Notes: generated from the letters alone by a model not told the origin. A stretch of DNA of 64,000 nucleotides from Hofstenia miamia (GCA_004352715.1 SCFE01000015.1:77368-141367), one strand, 5' to 3'. Positions 10,770 through 24,803 are shown, numbered from the stretch's first letter. Numbers and translations are program-made.

Positions 10770-12260
10770 TTGTTGGGAATCCACGAACAACTTTTATCAA
10801 CAACTAAGATCGTTCCTTTAGCATACCCTTCCGATTTTTGCTTAAATCTAATTTCATGTCTAAGCTTGCTCTGGTCGCATGCCAATCCAAAACAAACTTT
10901 CGTGCAGAAGAGACATGAATTTCGCAATTAAATTTGAAATTTCAAGTATAACCTAAAGGTTGTTCTCAAAGTTGAAATTCTTAAGAGTAGTGCGTTGAAT
11001 GGAGACGATACACTGTATGTTATATTGCAAATGTGTTCCAATGATCTAAATCCATGGGTGTCGTCTTAAGATTTTAGAGGGTATAAGTTAGTTGCTAATT
11101 CAAAATCAGCGCATAGGAGACATGTTTTGCCAAACCCCCAACATGGAAATTATATAATTTGGGGTACTTGACGATTTTTAAACATTAATTCTTTTTGATA
11201 ATGATGTCAGAGATATTAAATAAGACATTAATTACTCGGCTAATCTTGTTTTATTTCGGCTCGACCCGCCACACAGACCCATTCAATGAGGCTTGTTTTA
11301 GTTCGATATTATTTAAAAACATATTGCGTTCGCAATTTTTTTACACAGCTCTTCCTATTATTTAATAAACATTTTAAAATAAGATTATAAAAAAATGCAT
11401 ATTGAATGAAAAAATAAGAAAAATCTGCATAAACAAATTAAAAAGGCTCGGTGTATATCAGTTACACTGCTCAAGTTCGGCTCGGCTCGGCTCGTTGACA
11501 AGTCTGGTACAACTATAATCAATGCGGGAAAAATTACGCACATTACGGTTTCAAAACCGTGCATATGATGAAATTACAAAATATTCCACAATTGCATTTG
11601 TAACACATTCTTCCTTTTCGAAGATAAATGTGCTTAGTTTACGTGATTTCGAGTATATGGCAGTGCGATCATTAAAATGCCACGAATCAACATATTGTTC
11701 CACCTCATTTAACCCTTAAATGCATGACATGGGACTATCAGACCCGGACCTCGATGAATTTTAGTAATATGATCACAGTTTAGCACCAAATCGTCCAAAA
11801 CTTTGAATCTACAGAAAGTTAAGAGTTTATTATATTATTAACAGTCAATATTTGAGTTGTAATAAAAGCAATTTTGCTCAGAATCCATTTAAATGTTTTA
11901 ATTGCTAGGAGCTATGACGTCTATCTCTTGCATTAAATATATGAGTATTCCAAGATATGTTTAAAATATGCTAAAGCATTCAAATTTGATAAGCCCAATT
12001 ACATTCAGTAGGATTATGCTATAACTGTTGAAATTATAATTCCTATGTAAGATTGTATTGAATTATTGTGTTGCTAGTTACTTGAAGGAAATTTTCAAAA
12101 TATCAGGTTCTTCTAAACAACAGTCTCATATGATAAATACAACAAGCACTACAATTTTATTACAAATAATTAATGATGGTGATTCAGTTTTTTTGTTGAC
12201 TGTAGAACAAAGTCTGCTGTTCATGCGATCAACCAAACTCTGATTTAATTGATTGCGATT
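10770..12260. other. intergenic with remnant of a GGCTCG-rich MITE
   Basis: No gene recognised. At 11228-11272 and 11471-11508 there are GGCTCG-rich segments; the second ends in CGGCTCGTTGACAAGTC, matching the end of the small element at 33247-33325. The interval between them may be one decayed nonautonomous element. Confidence 0.45.
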
Positions 12261-12266
12261 AATGCA

Positions 12267-13068
12267 CATGACCTCGGGTCGGACAAAAAACCCGAAACCC
12301 TAATTCCGTAGGGCAGACCCGTAATCCGTGGCCCATAATTTCTTATTTGGACCCGTAACGGGTTAAAGTTAATTCTGTATTATTAAAAGGCGTAACATTA
12401 TCTTACAAACTATTGTCGCAGTAATAAACTGATTAGCCATTATTATTTTAACAATAACAACACGAACTGAGAGAAAATAACCTGTTAATTTTCTATTTTT
12501 ACACGTATTTTCCTGAACACAATGCTAATTACAACATCACATCATTGTCATACGTTTCCTATATTTTGATTGACTACCACTAATACAGTAATAGTGAATT
12601 GAAAATAATAATTTTATTTTTCTCCAACATTTGTTTTATAGTCTATATTCCCTCTGTCTATTTACTTAACATAATTCGATGCTGCTGCATATTTTCAATT
12701 AGGTTGATCTCTTGCAGCAATGTGCTTCATTGTTTCTACACACAGTATTAATTTTACTTATGACATGCCGTAGAACATCTGTTTAGTCGGCATAAAATGA
12801 TACATTCAGCACAGCGAGCAAAATTATCTAATGATATTGTGGAAAAGGTGCTGTTATGAGGTACAACATCCGTGCTTTTTATCAAGATGTACTAATTATC
12901 GCAAAGAATACCGAACTAAATGAAGAAAAAGAAATTGACTTTTTGGTTGATGATAATTAAAAATTGTTCGGTGTTTTTATGTTTTGGGTTTCAACCCGTA
13001 ACCCGTACTTAAAGACTCGTAACCTGTAAAATATTTACAACCCGTTACAGGTCCGACCCGAGCACATG
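12267..13068. mobile_element. nonautonomous DNA transposon with CGGGTCGGAC terminal inverted repeats
   Basis: The left end reads CATGACCTCGGGTCGGAC (12267-12284) and the right end is its inverted match (13051-13068; 15 of 18 bases). Inside both ends are further ACCCGTAAC words in both orientations. The interior (about 800 bases) has no transposase. The sequence fits a hAT-like MITE; target duplication was not resolved. Confidence 0.7.
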
Positions 13069-13292
13069 ATTTTACAATTTTTGTGCAATGAACATCATTG
13101 AAAATGCACCTTTTCTAATGCCTGAATCAGCCCACTAAATTTCGTATTGTTTTAGCCAATTTTAGGCCCATTTTTATATCATAATACGCATTGAAATGGA
13201 AAATTTTAAATTGAATCTTAGAAGAGTGTATGATGGAAATTTAAAATTTTAATATGCAAAGAATATTTTTCAACACAATGTACAGTATATAA

Positions 13293-13960
13293 CAGGGCTG
13301 GAAAAAAGACAAAAACATGTGAAAAAAAAACGTTTTATTCGTTTAAAACATGTTTTTTTTCAAAACTGTATTTTTTCAAAATACATGTAGTTTTATTTTT
13401 TTAAGTTAATGACAATAAGTGAGTTTCTTCACTTTTTCGTTGCCAAGTCAGTTTCTCAGGTCTCTATGAATAAAACCCATACTGCTGAAAAGCCTTTCCA
13501 GACCATCAGAACTTGGAACGAGTGTATGCAGATTTTCGACCATTTCAAAGAGTTCCTTCGACATGTTGCCACAAATCAAACTTTCCTTTACCCATTCTAC
13601 GCTTTTTGACCACTCCGATGTTGTCAAACGACCCCCAAGGAACTTGGGATGAAGCGCATTCGCTGTGAACCAGATCGGCGACACAGATTTCGCGTACCGA
13701 GCTTATGCTTTTTCAAGCAACTCTCGTTGCTCAGCAGTTCTGAAAGTTTCTAAAAGATCTTTCCAGATTTCTAGTCCTTCAGCCACTACAGCATCAGGTC
13801 TAAAGCTTTGCCAATGGACTTGAGCACTCGCATCGTGTCGCAACTAGTGTTTTGAAAAACACCAGGTCATTGATATGTTTTCCAATCTCCTGATATGCGT
13901 CCAGATGCCCTGGAACCTAGAGAACGTTCAGACCACGTTTCATACAAGTACTGCCACGCA
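13293..13960 (-). pseudogene. hAT transposase C-terminal remnant with terminal repeat
   Basis: The reverse strand encodes, with one stop and frame breaks upstream, the C-terminal dimerisation region typical of hAT transposases: a segment with GLEIWKDLLETFRTAEQREL, then IWFTANALHPKFLGG, and finally GLERLFSSMGFIHRDLRN just before a stop. The longest open part is 13448-13684. Weaker frames up to about 13960 continue upstream (LDAYQEIGKHINDLVFF). At 13293-13310 the + strand reads CAGGGCTGGAAAAAAGAC, a hAT-type terminus at the expected 3' end. The DDE catalytic part is missing, so this is inactive debris. Confidence 0.75.
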
Positions 13961-15170
13961 TGTGCAATATAAGGCAAATTAATTATTTTCACCAAGTTTC
14001 ATCACTCTAGCTTCAAAATTACATTTTCGGCTCTAAAATACAATTGACATCAATTTGGTTGTCAAATGAAAATAATAGAATTTAGACGGCACAAAATACT
14101 TATGGAATTATCTACAGAACCAAAAATGTATGAAATTGTTTAAAACTGATAGTTTTTGTAGCCGTAAAGCAACACCGCTTTTTAAAAATGGTTTTGCAAA
14201 AAAAGGATCTTCTATTAGCATTACCTCAGTATTACGCAACACATATGGCAGAACATAGTTCGTGGAATTTAGAAAGCTCAAAAAGGTCATATTTAATTGT
14301 AGCAAATCATTTCCTCATGCAGGCTTTTTCAGTTGACAGCGTCAATGCAAGATCACATTTTGACATGTGGTCCTAATCTGTGTTACTCCTCAAAATCGCA
14401 ATTTTGTATTTTTTACCCAATACCGCTACTCCATATGAATATGAAATGCTTTCACAAATTCCAAACGATACTAACTATGGATTACTAACTTTCTACCATG
14501 GATGTGATCAGCCAATACTATTACTTTTTTATTTTTACTTGCAAACCATCTATTGATGTCACTTTCTAGATAAATGTCAACCTCCTTAGCCACTCAGTAC
14601 ATCTTAAATCAAGAGAGGTCAACACTAGATGCTTTGTAATCGTTTGGGAAAATTTTGTCCTCAATATGTTATTTGTGTTTTTTGTTGACATTTTCCAAAA
14701 CAATTTTACACAAAACAATCTTATCTATATAAAAGTAATGTCATGAATTTTCAACCCAATTTCAGTCGACATCAATTTAAAAAACTGGAAACTACATTTT
14801 TGTCCTTGTGAACAAATTCGGGTTAAACCTGTTTGGCAATTGTAGATTATAATTAATGTTCCTAAAATATAATTATATATTTTGTTTTTTAACACAATAC
14901 AGTATATATTAGGATTCTATTACCGATGAATATACGCACATGTACATTTCCACTAGATCACTAAAAAATAATTGCAGTTAAGCGCATAAATTCGGCATTG
15001 CTATATGTGATAGATTAAAACTCTTTATCAGAAAACAATATCTGACCCCATTTAGTGCATACTTACATTACATGCATACATACTGAACTTGTTTTTCGGA
15101 ATATGAATCCAATATTGCAAACTAGAAAATAATTACATTATGTTTTAATGTGTAAATGTATTAATTTTAT
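13961..15170. other. intergenic, nothing firm recognised
   Basis: Short open frames only. The reverse strand near 14460-14690 has a broken coding-like stretch (VDIYLESDINRWFASKNKK) that could be transposase debris, too weak to call. Confidence 0.35.
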
Positions 15171-15177
15171 AACTACT

Positions 15178-15209
15178 GTATTTATATATATATATATATA
15201 TATATATAA
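15178..15209. repeat. (TA)n microsatellite
   Basis: Uninterrupted alternating TA of about 30 bases. Confidence 0.95.
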
Positions 15210-15651
15210 TGATTTGCAAGGTGTAAACATAAAATTCATTTTTTATGCTGATTGTATGGTATAACTACATTAAATAAATTGTTCTGACGTTTGCTTTTCT
15301 ATTTTGGTGATAGAAGATTTCTGGAGTGATTTTGGCGACTCCAAATCAATTTTTTTTTACATTTAATCAGGAAAATATTGCTGTTGAGTCAAATTTAGAA
15401 GCCATTGACAGAATACCGAAGCAAAAAAATTGTCGATTTTAATTGATAAACTGTTGTATTTACTGCATTAGCATTATACAGATAGTATTCCCATTGAATG
15501 TCAGAATTTTATACTCAAAATAAATGCATAATGCATTGTAATTGCATTGCAGTAAATATATTTGTTTTGATATTTAAACAAAATTTTTTTGAAAATTAAT
15601 ACAATCTAAAATTGTGTGTGTATAGGATTACATTTCAAGGAAATCAATTAA

Positions 15652-15875
15652 TTTTAGGTATTTACACAAAATATTTAGAAAAAATAGCTATCTTCCCTAA
15701 ATACAAATACCTAAAAAATTCACCTGGATTTTCAGGTAAAAAGACATACCTAGATTCTAGGTGAAATACCTAGAATAGTGTCATAAACATTTAGGAAGTT
15801 ACCTAGAATATTTTCGGAATATTCCCTAAATACTAGGATGTCCCAATTTTGGTATTTTCTTAAAATCTAGGTGGG
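15652..15875. repeat. degenerate array of CTAG-centred words (ACCTAGAAT / ATTCTAGGT)
   Basis: Over 220 bases the words TACCTAGA, TCTAGGT, CCTAAATA and TTTAGGTA occur in both orientations, so the segment is close to an irregular palindrome. No coding capacity. It resembles the TTGCAA and TTTAAA arrays in construction. Confidence 0.6.
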
Positions 15876-16518
15876 CCTTTTTTAAATAAGAATATACTAA
15901 ATTTTTCCTGTGTTTATTTTATTGAATGCTTAAAAAAATGATAAATACAATGAGCAAATGAAAATTTTATTTGCCTTTAAAAATATTAAAAATTGGCATT
16001 TTTACCAAAGTAGGCCATTTTCGAGACTAGCTCAGTTAGTATATTTGATTTGCAAAATATATTGTAATTGTATACTAGATTTACGCTTCTTTCAATTTTT
16101 TGCCATTTTCCTCAAAAGCATTGAATGTTACCGAGGGATTTTTCTACTAGATGCTTCAATTTGAAACAATTTTTGAATATTCTATGCTATGTCTTAATTT
16201 TGCATGCATATATCCAAATGCTTGCATTATCACTATATTTTTAGGAAGCTGCTGTCCTATAATGATTGATTTTTAAAATTATAATTAAATGCTGGAATTT
16301 ATTTTTGTACTTAGTATTTGGTAGTAAGCATTTGCTAAGTAAATTTATAAGTGTTAATAGTTTCTGTAAGATAATTTTATTTCGATGTCTATTTTCGTGC
16401 ATTCCACAATATATTTGAAGTTTCTGAAACTATAGTATTAATAATGGAAAATGTGATTTATTCCATTCTTATGTGACTATGTTATAGGTATTTTACCTAG
16501 AAAATTTTAAGAGTGATA

Positions 16519-17932
16519 TATATACATATAATGGTCCGTTGTGACTTGACTTTCACACAATGGTCCGTTGTATTGCACCGCACATATAATGGTCAGGTGT
16601 AACATTATGGTCTGTTGTATCACATTTTTTCAAGTATATATTGTAGCATCGCTAGCGTGCACTGAAGTGCACTGAGTATGAGCACGCGACTAACTATTGC
16701 TCTAGTTTCAATTCATATTAACTTCATATTAACAATATGTACAAATAACTAGTAAACTAGTAAACACGAAAAGCGAGTAAGCTGGCCGATACCAAAAACC
16801 GGCACCTGTCAATGTTACAATATAAAAAAATTTTTTCGTTATTTTTCTTTCATTTCGTGTTGATTTGAATTGTTTACCATTGAGAAACGGCCTCACAATT
16901 TAATTCCTTATTAAAAAAACTCCCTTCAAAATTAATCTAAAATGTGTGATATTCATCTAAAGCTATTTCAGTGAAATTTCTTATTTTAAGGCATTCAAGT
17001 TCGTCAATTCTATTTTCAATCAACAAAACCGATGTTAAGGGCATAATAATACAAAACTAAGTTGTGAAGTAATGCTCTTTCACAATTTTTGTTTGCAATG
17101 AGGTACTGCAATGCGGGTTTTTCAAATTCATATGAATTGAAATAAAATAAATTAGCAGCAGCCGTAAATCAGTATCATAATACCGTGCCATTTTCTATGA
17201 GTGCCCAGTTTGGGCCAAATGAGCTTTTCGTGTTCTTGAAGGCATATTAAATGAGATAGTGCTATTTTGGCAGTGAAAAATCCCTTGTAAACTGCGTCAA
17301 AAACATTAAAACTAATGAAGCAATAAGTTTCCAAGAAGGGTCTACTTTAATAATTGAAATAGATAGCGATTAAAAAGTGCGAATATTAACATATATTTTT
17401 GGAGATTTTTAGAGATAAAGAACTGACATATCTAACAACCAAAAAATAGTGTCATGCAAAATAGTTGAAACCCTACAAAATGTAATAAACAGCTGTCCAC
17501 AGGATCAATATTCGTGGTGAAGGAAAACATCTTACAAAGCCCACAAAATCAAAGAAATTGAAGCGTTTTTTTCAATGCATGAACATAATGAAATAATTGA
17601 CAAGAATATTCAAATAAAAGTGTATAAATAGAGGTTAACTAAAAACGACATACATCAGGTTTTATAAAGGACCATTATATGTTGAACATTACAACTGACC
17701 GTTATATGTGAAAATAGTATAAAATTCAAAATTATGAAAAAATATGAAATTTATTTATTTTATTATCAGAAGAGATAGGCATTATTTGATGTGCTTACAC
17801 GCATGAGAAAAAGAAGTTTAACAAAAAAGATTTTTGAAATGAGAAACACACCTGGTCCGTTGTAACCTTAAGAAATTTAATTTGCTGGTCCGTTGTAATC
17901 AAAACTCCCGATTAGTATAGTACAACTGACCA

Positions 17933-17948
<16 letters not shown>
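16519..17948. mobile_element. nonautonomous DNA transposon with multiple GGTCCGTTGT subterminal repeats
   Basis: The left end (16519-16542) TATATACATATAATGGTC(C)GTTGT is repeated inverted at the right end (17920-17948) with one substitution. Additional copies of the word lie inside: 16557-16572, 16582-16603 and 16604-16623 on the left; 17668-17684 and 17686-17710 inverted, and 17851-17868 and 17885-17900 direct, on the right. The interior of about 1 kb carries no transposase. Both ends merge into TA-rich sequence, so a TA-type target is likely. I cannot assign a superfamily. Confidence 0.75.
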
Positions 17949-17971
<23 letters not shown>

Positions 17972-17972
17972 N
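17937..17972. repeat. (TA)n microsatellite ending in a single-N join
   Basis: About 33 bases of TA followed by one N at 17972, probably a collapsed repeat or scaffold join. Confidence 0.9.
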
Positions 17973-20900
17973 CTTTACACATTGTTAGTAATTCTAAGGT
18001 TAGGCACGTGGAAGTTCAACTGTTTCTTTATATGTAGGTAGACTGCCAAAGCCCATTGATCCATGCATAAAAATGTAGGAACCGGAATTGGGACAATTTT
18101 CAAGTGTGGCCCTAAATCTAAGTAAAAAACCACGCCATATTTTGTGGTGCCTTTTGACTTTGGATATCCTTATTATTTCTTGACCCTTGCTCATTTAAAT
18201 TAATGTCAAATTGCCCAGTTTTGCTATTCTTAAAAAATATTTTTAATTTTCATTTAGATACTTTAGAAACTTATAATAAAATCTAAATTGTTTATAAATT
18301 ATATTGCATTTACTGCATTTGTGTTAATTTGCAAGCACTGTTGTGTAATAGTAATTTATTGTTCAATTTCAGTCCATTTTTTAATCTTTTATTCAGTACC
18401 TCGGCCTAATCATGGCCATATCTATATCTATCTATGCCCCCACAAGCATTTAAAAGCTTAAAGTATGTTTTATTTGCAAAGGTTTGAGTCATTTTGTTAT
18501 TAACATTGATGGCAAAAGGTGAAATGACAATTGTTTTGAAATTTTTTGTTTAACAAATTAATTATAGGCGTTTTCTACAATCTTCAATGTTTTCATCAAA
18601 AAAGAATTAAATAGAGAATCCACAATATAGAAGGTTTTCTTTCTTTCATTTACATTCTAAACATGCGCTTCATTATGTGAATTCATTAGTTGCTGAGCCC
18701 TGTAGTCTTTAACTTTTATGTACGCCTTCATTTTAATGTGGTTTGTGTTTGCAAATAGCTTAGGTCAGTTATTGCTGATTTAGGGCTTAGCCCGGTTTAT
18801 TTGCTGACATTATGTGTTGGAGAATTTAAAAAATCGGATGTTTTATTGAAAAATCGTTTTTTCTACATACAAATAAAGAAATATTACTGGATAACGGTCT
18901 CAATTTCACAACATACCTTAAACAGTTTTATATCATCCATCAGATAATATTCCACCGGATTTCAATTCTGCCTAAAGAGTGCTGTTGATAGTCTAATCTT
19001 CATCAAACTGCTTTTCATCCAGAATTTCCTGTTACACTGTCTCATTGTCAAAAAAAAATCTCAAAAAACACTTCATATAGTGAAATTTGAGGCCCTTTTG
19101 GTAATTAAAGTATGAATTTAAAAGTAGCAACGATTTTCCTGTTTTTTTAAGCAAAAAAACACAATATGCTCGAGCAAACAATTCCTTAAAACATCTGATT
19201 TCAAAGAAACCACTGTGAGAATGTATTCGTAAGATATCCGCTAAAAAAGAAGCGTAGGAATAGCAAATGCAAACTCATTCTTCTTACACCCAATTTTTTA
19301 AGAATATACATTTTCAATTAGAGTATATATTATATATGAATTTTCAAATATGATTATAAAAGTAAAATTAACCTTAAGCAGCTTCAAAATTGCATTAAAG
19401 CCTGTTCCCAATGGATCTGTAGTTACTAATAGGCTTTGTAAATGTTGAAAAACCGTTGTTTTTTTTAAATGGGAGCAGGGCGATTTAAGGTTAATAAAAA
19501 AATTTTTTATATATCTAATATCTCAAGAATTACTGTGCTATCAAATTTGATCTTTCCAGTTTAGGCATCAATTTCGCAATCAGAACGTGATTTTTCTTTA
19601 TGTGGACTGACGGAAATTTCCCTGTCAGACTGTTAAAATTTGCTTGAATTGGTTAAATCAAAACGTTTTCTGTAATAAATTCTCCAATTTTAAAACTATG
19701 GTGGTGAAATGCATCTTTAGGTTAGATTTTTCAATATTTTCTAAAACTTCGCAAGGTTGCACCCCGCTTTTGGTCACTCACTTCAATATTGAGATACCCC
19801 AAACCCCCTTCCACTTCGGAAAATCCTGCGTACGTCTTGAAGAACGGCCAACGACATGTTATCAAGTTTTTCAACAGAAGCGCTTGGGGCTGTTGAGTTG
19901 CTATATTCTTCAAGACAAGATGCCATTTTTTACAAAAAATATTTTCTATGACCTCAAATGATGTATTGAGTTCAAATTCATGTAGTAGCTCATGGGGCTT
20001 TATTTCATTAACTGCATGGCATAAATAGACATAATGAGGTTACAATTTAATTAATTAATTTGGAGAAACAATAATAATTACCAAATTTCTTCTCTCAAAG
20101 GAAAAGTATATTTTGGGAAGTCTCACAACATTTTGTGTTGCATACACAACAAAATTTAAATTCCTACACGATCAGTGGGGCCAACTGCAAACATTTTAAA
20201 AAAATGTTCTCTTTTCCTTAAAATTGAAAATAGTTCAAGATGTTATCAATCGATTTGCTGCTAAAAACAGACGATTGCATTTTGTATAAGCTTGTTTTTG
20301 TTCAAAAAACATTTTTTTTGCAATTTTTTTCTGTAAAAATGGGTGTCAGCCTCCCCCCGTTTTAAAAATCCTCAATTTTTAAGAATAGATGATGCTATTG
20401 CGCAAAAACTTTGTTTATGTTCCTATCATTTTCTTTGTTTTTAATAATATCCCGAGCAACTGATGAAATTCTACCATACAGATATCAGTCCTCTATTTTT
20501 TTTCATTTAAGTCATCTTTCTTGTTGCACATAAACGATGCATATACATCTTCCACCCTAACCCTATGTTCTCTATTTCTTTGTTGCTTAATTTTGAGCTT
20601 TGTATTTATTTTCGATTGCTTTCTTTCAGTTGATTTTTTTCATTTGTTTAATATTTTCGGTTGTTCACGATAGTCTCTTTTCCTAAGCAAGAATTTATCC
20701 ATTATATTATTAGCCAGATTATTTTGCAGTTTTTTTAAACTTTTTTACTCCAAGTCTTTCTCTCTCTCTCACACACACAATGACTGTTGCATTTGAATTA
20801 AATTGTTATAGCTTTCCAGGAAAATAAGTGATTTTTATTCAGATTTGTGTAATATAATCTCGGGCAGCATAGCCTGCAGAAAATGTAAAATTGTTTTGAA

Positions 20901-23160
20901 AAAAAATTTACCAAAAAGTAATAAGGATTTTAATTCGTGGTAAAACGAGGATTATTGAGTTTTGACCTTTTGGGCTCGCCTACATAAGATTTTGAGATAC
21001 TTTTTGACATTTTCAGATAAAGTAAGAAAAGTTTGGATGTGTGATACAATTATTTCCTCTGAATTTCAGTTAACTTAACATTTTGTCAGGTCTTTGTCTT
21101 GTTGAAGGTTTTATTTTTTAAATTCTATCATGTCAAGAAATTCAGTAATGTTGACACTAACTACTAATTACATGTATAGATTCTACCACTGTGTGTGAAA
21201 ACACATATTTTTGTTTGATTTGGTGACATGTTACCTTTTCCAAACTGAATCTTGCATTTGATAAACAGATTTTTTTAGATTTTGACCTTCTTTGTCAAAC
21301 TTTTTGTCATCGATGCTGTTTGGAATGCAAGATAGCTTCCTAAATTCGCTTTCTTACTATTTTATTATTTTCTATAATTTTACTAGCTTCATTTTGTTAG
21401 TTTTGTTTCTGAATTGGTCTTAGGTCCAAATGAGCAAGTCGGGTGCAGTAGAGTCAAAATTAGGAAGGCGGGTCAGGCCTACATATCATTCGGGTCCAAA
21501 ATCTTTAACCCGTTTCCGAATCTGATTTGAAGCAGATGACTTGGTACATCTCTAGCTTCTACTTCTCATTTAGTAGTATCATTTTTTAACACATTGTATT
21601 CTGTTGTCATACGTAATCCGAAGATTGTCTAAACATAAAGCAAAAACCCTTGGACCGAGTTTAGTTTCTTGAGGTATCACAGCTCGTAGTTTTTTTCAAC
21701 TTGATAATGTAGCAAGATTTATTGTCTTCTATAATAAGGAAAGGAAATAATCTAGTTACTTGTGTATTTGCTGGTACCAATATTGAATAGAGAGTGAATG
21801 GTAAACCAAGTCTAATGCCATGTGAAAATCTAACAAAAATTCCTCTGGCAAGTAAACTCCTGGTCGTTTTATTGCTAAAATCAATTATTAGCTGCTTCTA
21901 AACGTGTCATAGCAATTGATTTGTTATTTACTACATTTAATTGTTACGATACAGAACTGAATATATTTTTTCTTAAATTTGGAACATAATATAATATTCT
22001 CCATTATTTTGGAAAATTGATCTATTAATGAGAATCAGTCTAATAACACCAAAAGAGGATATTCACGTGGTCTTTACTACATACATCACACTAGAAGCTG
22101 TAGAGAGTTGCAAATCTTTCGAAAAGAAATTTATTTTTTAGCAACTTGACACAGTAATCTAGCTCTGAGTCATAATCTTTAATAAACAAAGTATTTTTTG
22201 CCATTTTGTAGTAGAAAATAGAACTGAAAATTCTAAGAACACAAACGTAAAATGCAATAAATTGGTTTATCAACATAGAAAATGGTCAAAAAAATTTCCA
22301 AATTTAACAAATCGAATCTTACAAAATTTAAGTCGAGCAATATATTTAAGAATTTTCAAAATATATATTTAGCTTAAATACCAGGAATGACACCTATGGA
22401 TAGTAGTTCAGAAGTGCTAATGAACAAGAATAAATCGGGGATGCTACCGGGCCACAATTGCGCACAAAAAATTCACAGAGACCTATAGTAAGTAGAACAG
22501 TACGCTTTGGAAACATGGTTACCTTTTTCTCCAAATTTATGTGTATTCACAACATTGCCCCAAAATTTTTCACTTTGCTTGAATATAAAGCAGAGCTGGT
22601 AGAACTCATTGAATAATTTCTCCTTTGCCAAAAGGTTTACGGAGAAGCATTATCATATCAGTTGAATATGATCTATGTGTTAAATTGTCTAACTATCAAG
22701 TTGTCACATCTTAAAATTGAGTATATATGTGACAAATTTTTTTAACAAAGTAAAAATAGAGATGTGGTATGCAACTAATTTGATGCAATAATTTAGTATT
22801 TTCTTATAAAATTCTAATCTTTGAAGTTTGAAAAAATGTTTTTTACATTCATCATTCGTTTATAGTGACAATTTTCTGCATAACAAACATGCATAATTTT
22901 AGTTACATGTGGTGTGAGCTGATTGAACTGAAATAAAGTAGGCACTTCAAATGTATACTAAAATAACAATAGGACAGAATAAATATGCATTGAAGTAAAT
23001 CAAATGTTTGTTAGACGCTAAGAGTTGTTTTCAAAAGCTTTAAGATAAGAATTTTTTCCCACTAGTACTGGCCCTGCTCTGTGAAATGTGGATTAGATCG
23101 ACTTCACCTTAAACCATTGTCATTGTATAAAGTATAACACAAACATAAAATTGTCATACA
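17973..23160. other. intergenic AT-rich stretch, no gene recognised
   Basis: Open frames are short and without recognisable similarity. A CGGGTC/ACCCG-containing patch at 21435-21540 resembles the ends of the MITE-like elements at 12267 and 62817. A short TC/CA run is at 20758-20781. Confidence 0.5.
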
Positions 23161-23169
23161 ACAAATTAC

Positions 23170-23424
23170 AATTATTATTATTATTGTTATTATTATTAAT
23201 ATTATTATTATTATTATCCTTGCATCTCACAGCTTCATGCTGGTATCCCTCTCAGCTCAGGGAACTCACCAGTTCCCAGGGAGTCTGAGAGCTTTCCTCA
23301 GGACTCTAGCTGTTCCTAACAATGCTGCCTTCTGTGCTACTGCTCCTCCCCACTTTGGTACTCCCAACTGCTCCAAGTATCTCTTATGCTTCTTACTTAC
23401 TGCTCCTAGTGCTCCTACTACTAC
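23170..23424 (-). mobile_element. 3' end of a non-LTR retrotransposon with (TAA)n tail
   Basis: On the reverse strand the sequence next to the gap encodes a reverse-transcriptase C-terminus (GALGAVSKKHKRYLEQLGV, then AALLGTARVLRKALRL) ending in TGA near 23266, about 45 bases of 3' UTR, then (TAA)n-type repeats at 23170-23218. This C-terminus is typical of an RLE-type LINE group common in invertebrates. The rest is hidden in the gap or lost. Confidence 0.75.
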
Positions 23425-24424
23425 NNNNNNNNNNNNNNNNNNNNNNNNNNNNNNNNNNNNNNNNNNNNNNNNNNNNNNNNNNNNNNNNNNNNNNNNNNNN
23501 NNNNNNNNNNNNNNNNNNNNNNNNNNNNNNNNNNNNNNNNNNNNNNNNNNNNNNNNNNNNNNNNNNNNNNNNNNNNNNNNNNNNNNNNNNNNNNNNNNNN
23601 NNNNNNNNNNNNNNNNNNNNNNNNNNNNNNNNNNNNNNNNNNNNNNNNNNNNNNNNNNNNNNNNNNNNNNNNNNNNNNNNNNNNNNNNNNNNNNNNNNNN
23701 NNNNNNNNNNNNNNNNNNNNNNNNNNNNNNNNNNNNNNNNNNNNNNNNNNNNNNNNNNNNNNNNNNNNNNNNNNNNNNNNNNNNNNNNNNNNNNNNNNNN
23801 NNNNNNNNNNNNNNNNNNNNNNNNNNNNNNNNNNNNNNNNNNNNNNNNNNNNNNNNNNNNNNNNNNNNNNNNNNNNNNNNNNNNNNNNNNNNNNNNNNNN
23901 NNNNNNNNNNNNNNNNNNNNNNNNNNNNNNNNNNNNNNNNNNNNNNNNNNNNNNNNNNNNNNNNNNNNNNNNNNNNNNNNNNNNNNNNNNNNNNNNNNNN
24001 NNNNNNNNNNNNNNNNNNNNNNNNNNNNNNNNNNNNNNNNNNNNNNNNNNNNNNNNNNNNNNNNNNNNNNNNNNNNNNNNNNNNNNNNNNNNNNNNNNNN
24101 NNNNNNNNNNNNNNNNNNNNNNNNNNNNNNNNNNNNNNNNNNNNNNNNNNNNNNNNNNNNNNNNNNNNNNNNNNNNNNNNNNNNNNNNNNNNNNNNNNNN
24201 NNNNNNNNNNNNNNNNNNNNNNNNNNNNNNNNNNNNNNNNNNNNNNNNNNNNNNNNNNNNNNNNNNNNNNNNNNNNNNNNNNNNNNNNNNNNNNNNNNNN
24301 NNNNNNNNNNNNNNNNNNNNNNNNNNNNNNNNNNNNNNNNNNNNNNNNNNNNNNNNNNNNNNNNNNNNNNNNNNNNNNNNNNNNNNNNNNNNNNNNNNNN
24401 NNNNNNNNNNNNNNNNNNNNNNNN
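23425..24424. other. assembly gap, 1000 N
   Basis: Run of exactly 1000 N, a scaffolding default; true length unknown. Open frames crossing it are artefacts. Confidence 1.
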
Positions 24425-24803
24425 TTAAAAGACATGTCATTGGCGCTAAGTTGTATACCTCACTACTTTTCTATATATTATTATTATTATTCTTAAGAAG
24501 ATATTGTCACATTATATATTATTAATTTTCAAAAAATATTGATTGATTGGGTTGATTTCAACAGAAGTTTGTTATGGATTATTTATTAGAGAATATATAT
24601 ATTTAGTGGAGCACGCTAGTAATTTCATTAAATTTTTGTGTGCTTTTTTACTAATTTTCATAACATTCATATTCATAATAAGTTTGCGCGTTTTAATAAA
24701 ATCCTGTTCACCATTATTAACTGCAATGCCACTATATTGAGCCCAGAATAAATTTGCAATGAATAGTAATTCAATGGAGCTACATCTATATACTTCACTA
24801 AAG

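Noticed and set aside
10580-10927. 115-codon minus-strand frame
   Set aside because: Produced by the TTGCAA array, which lacks stops in this frame; repetitive composition, no family similarity.
18000-18194. 64-codon minus-strand frame with plausible composition
   Set aside because: No family recognised and no extension in other frames.
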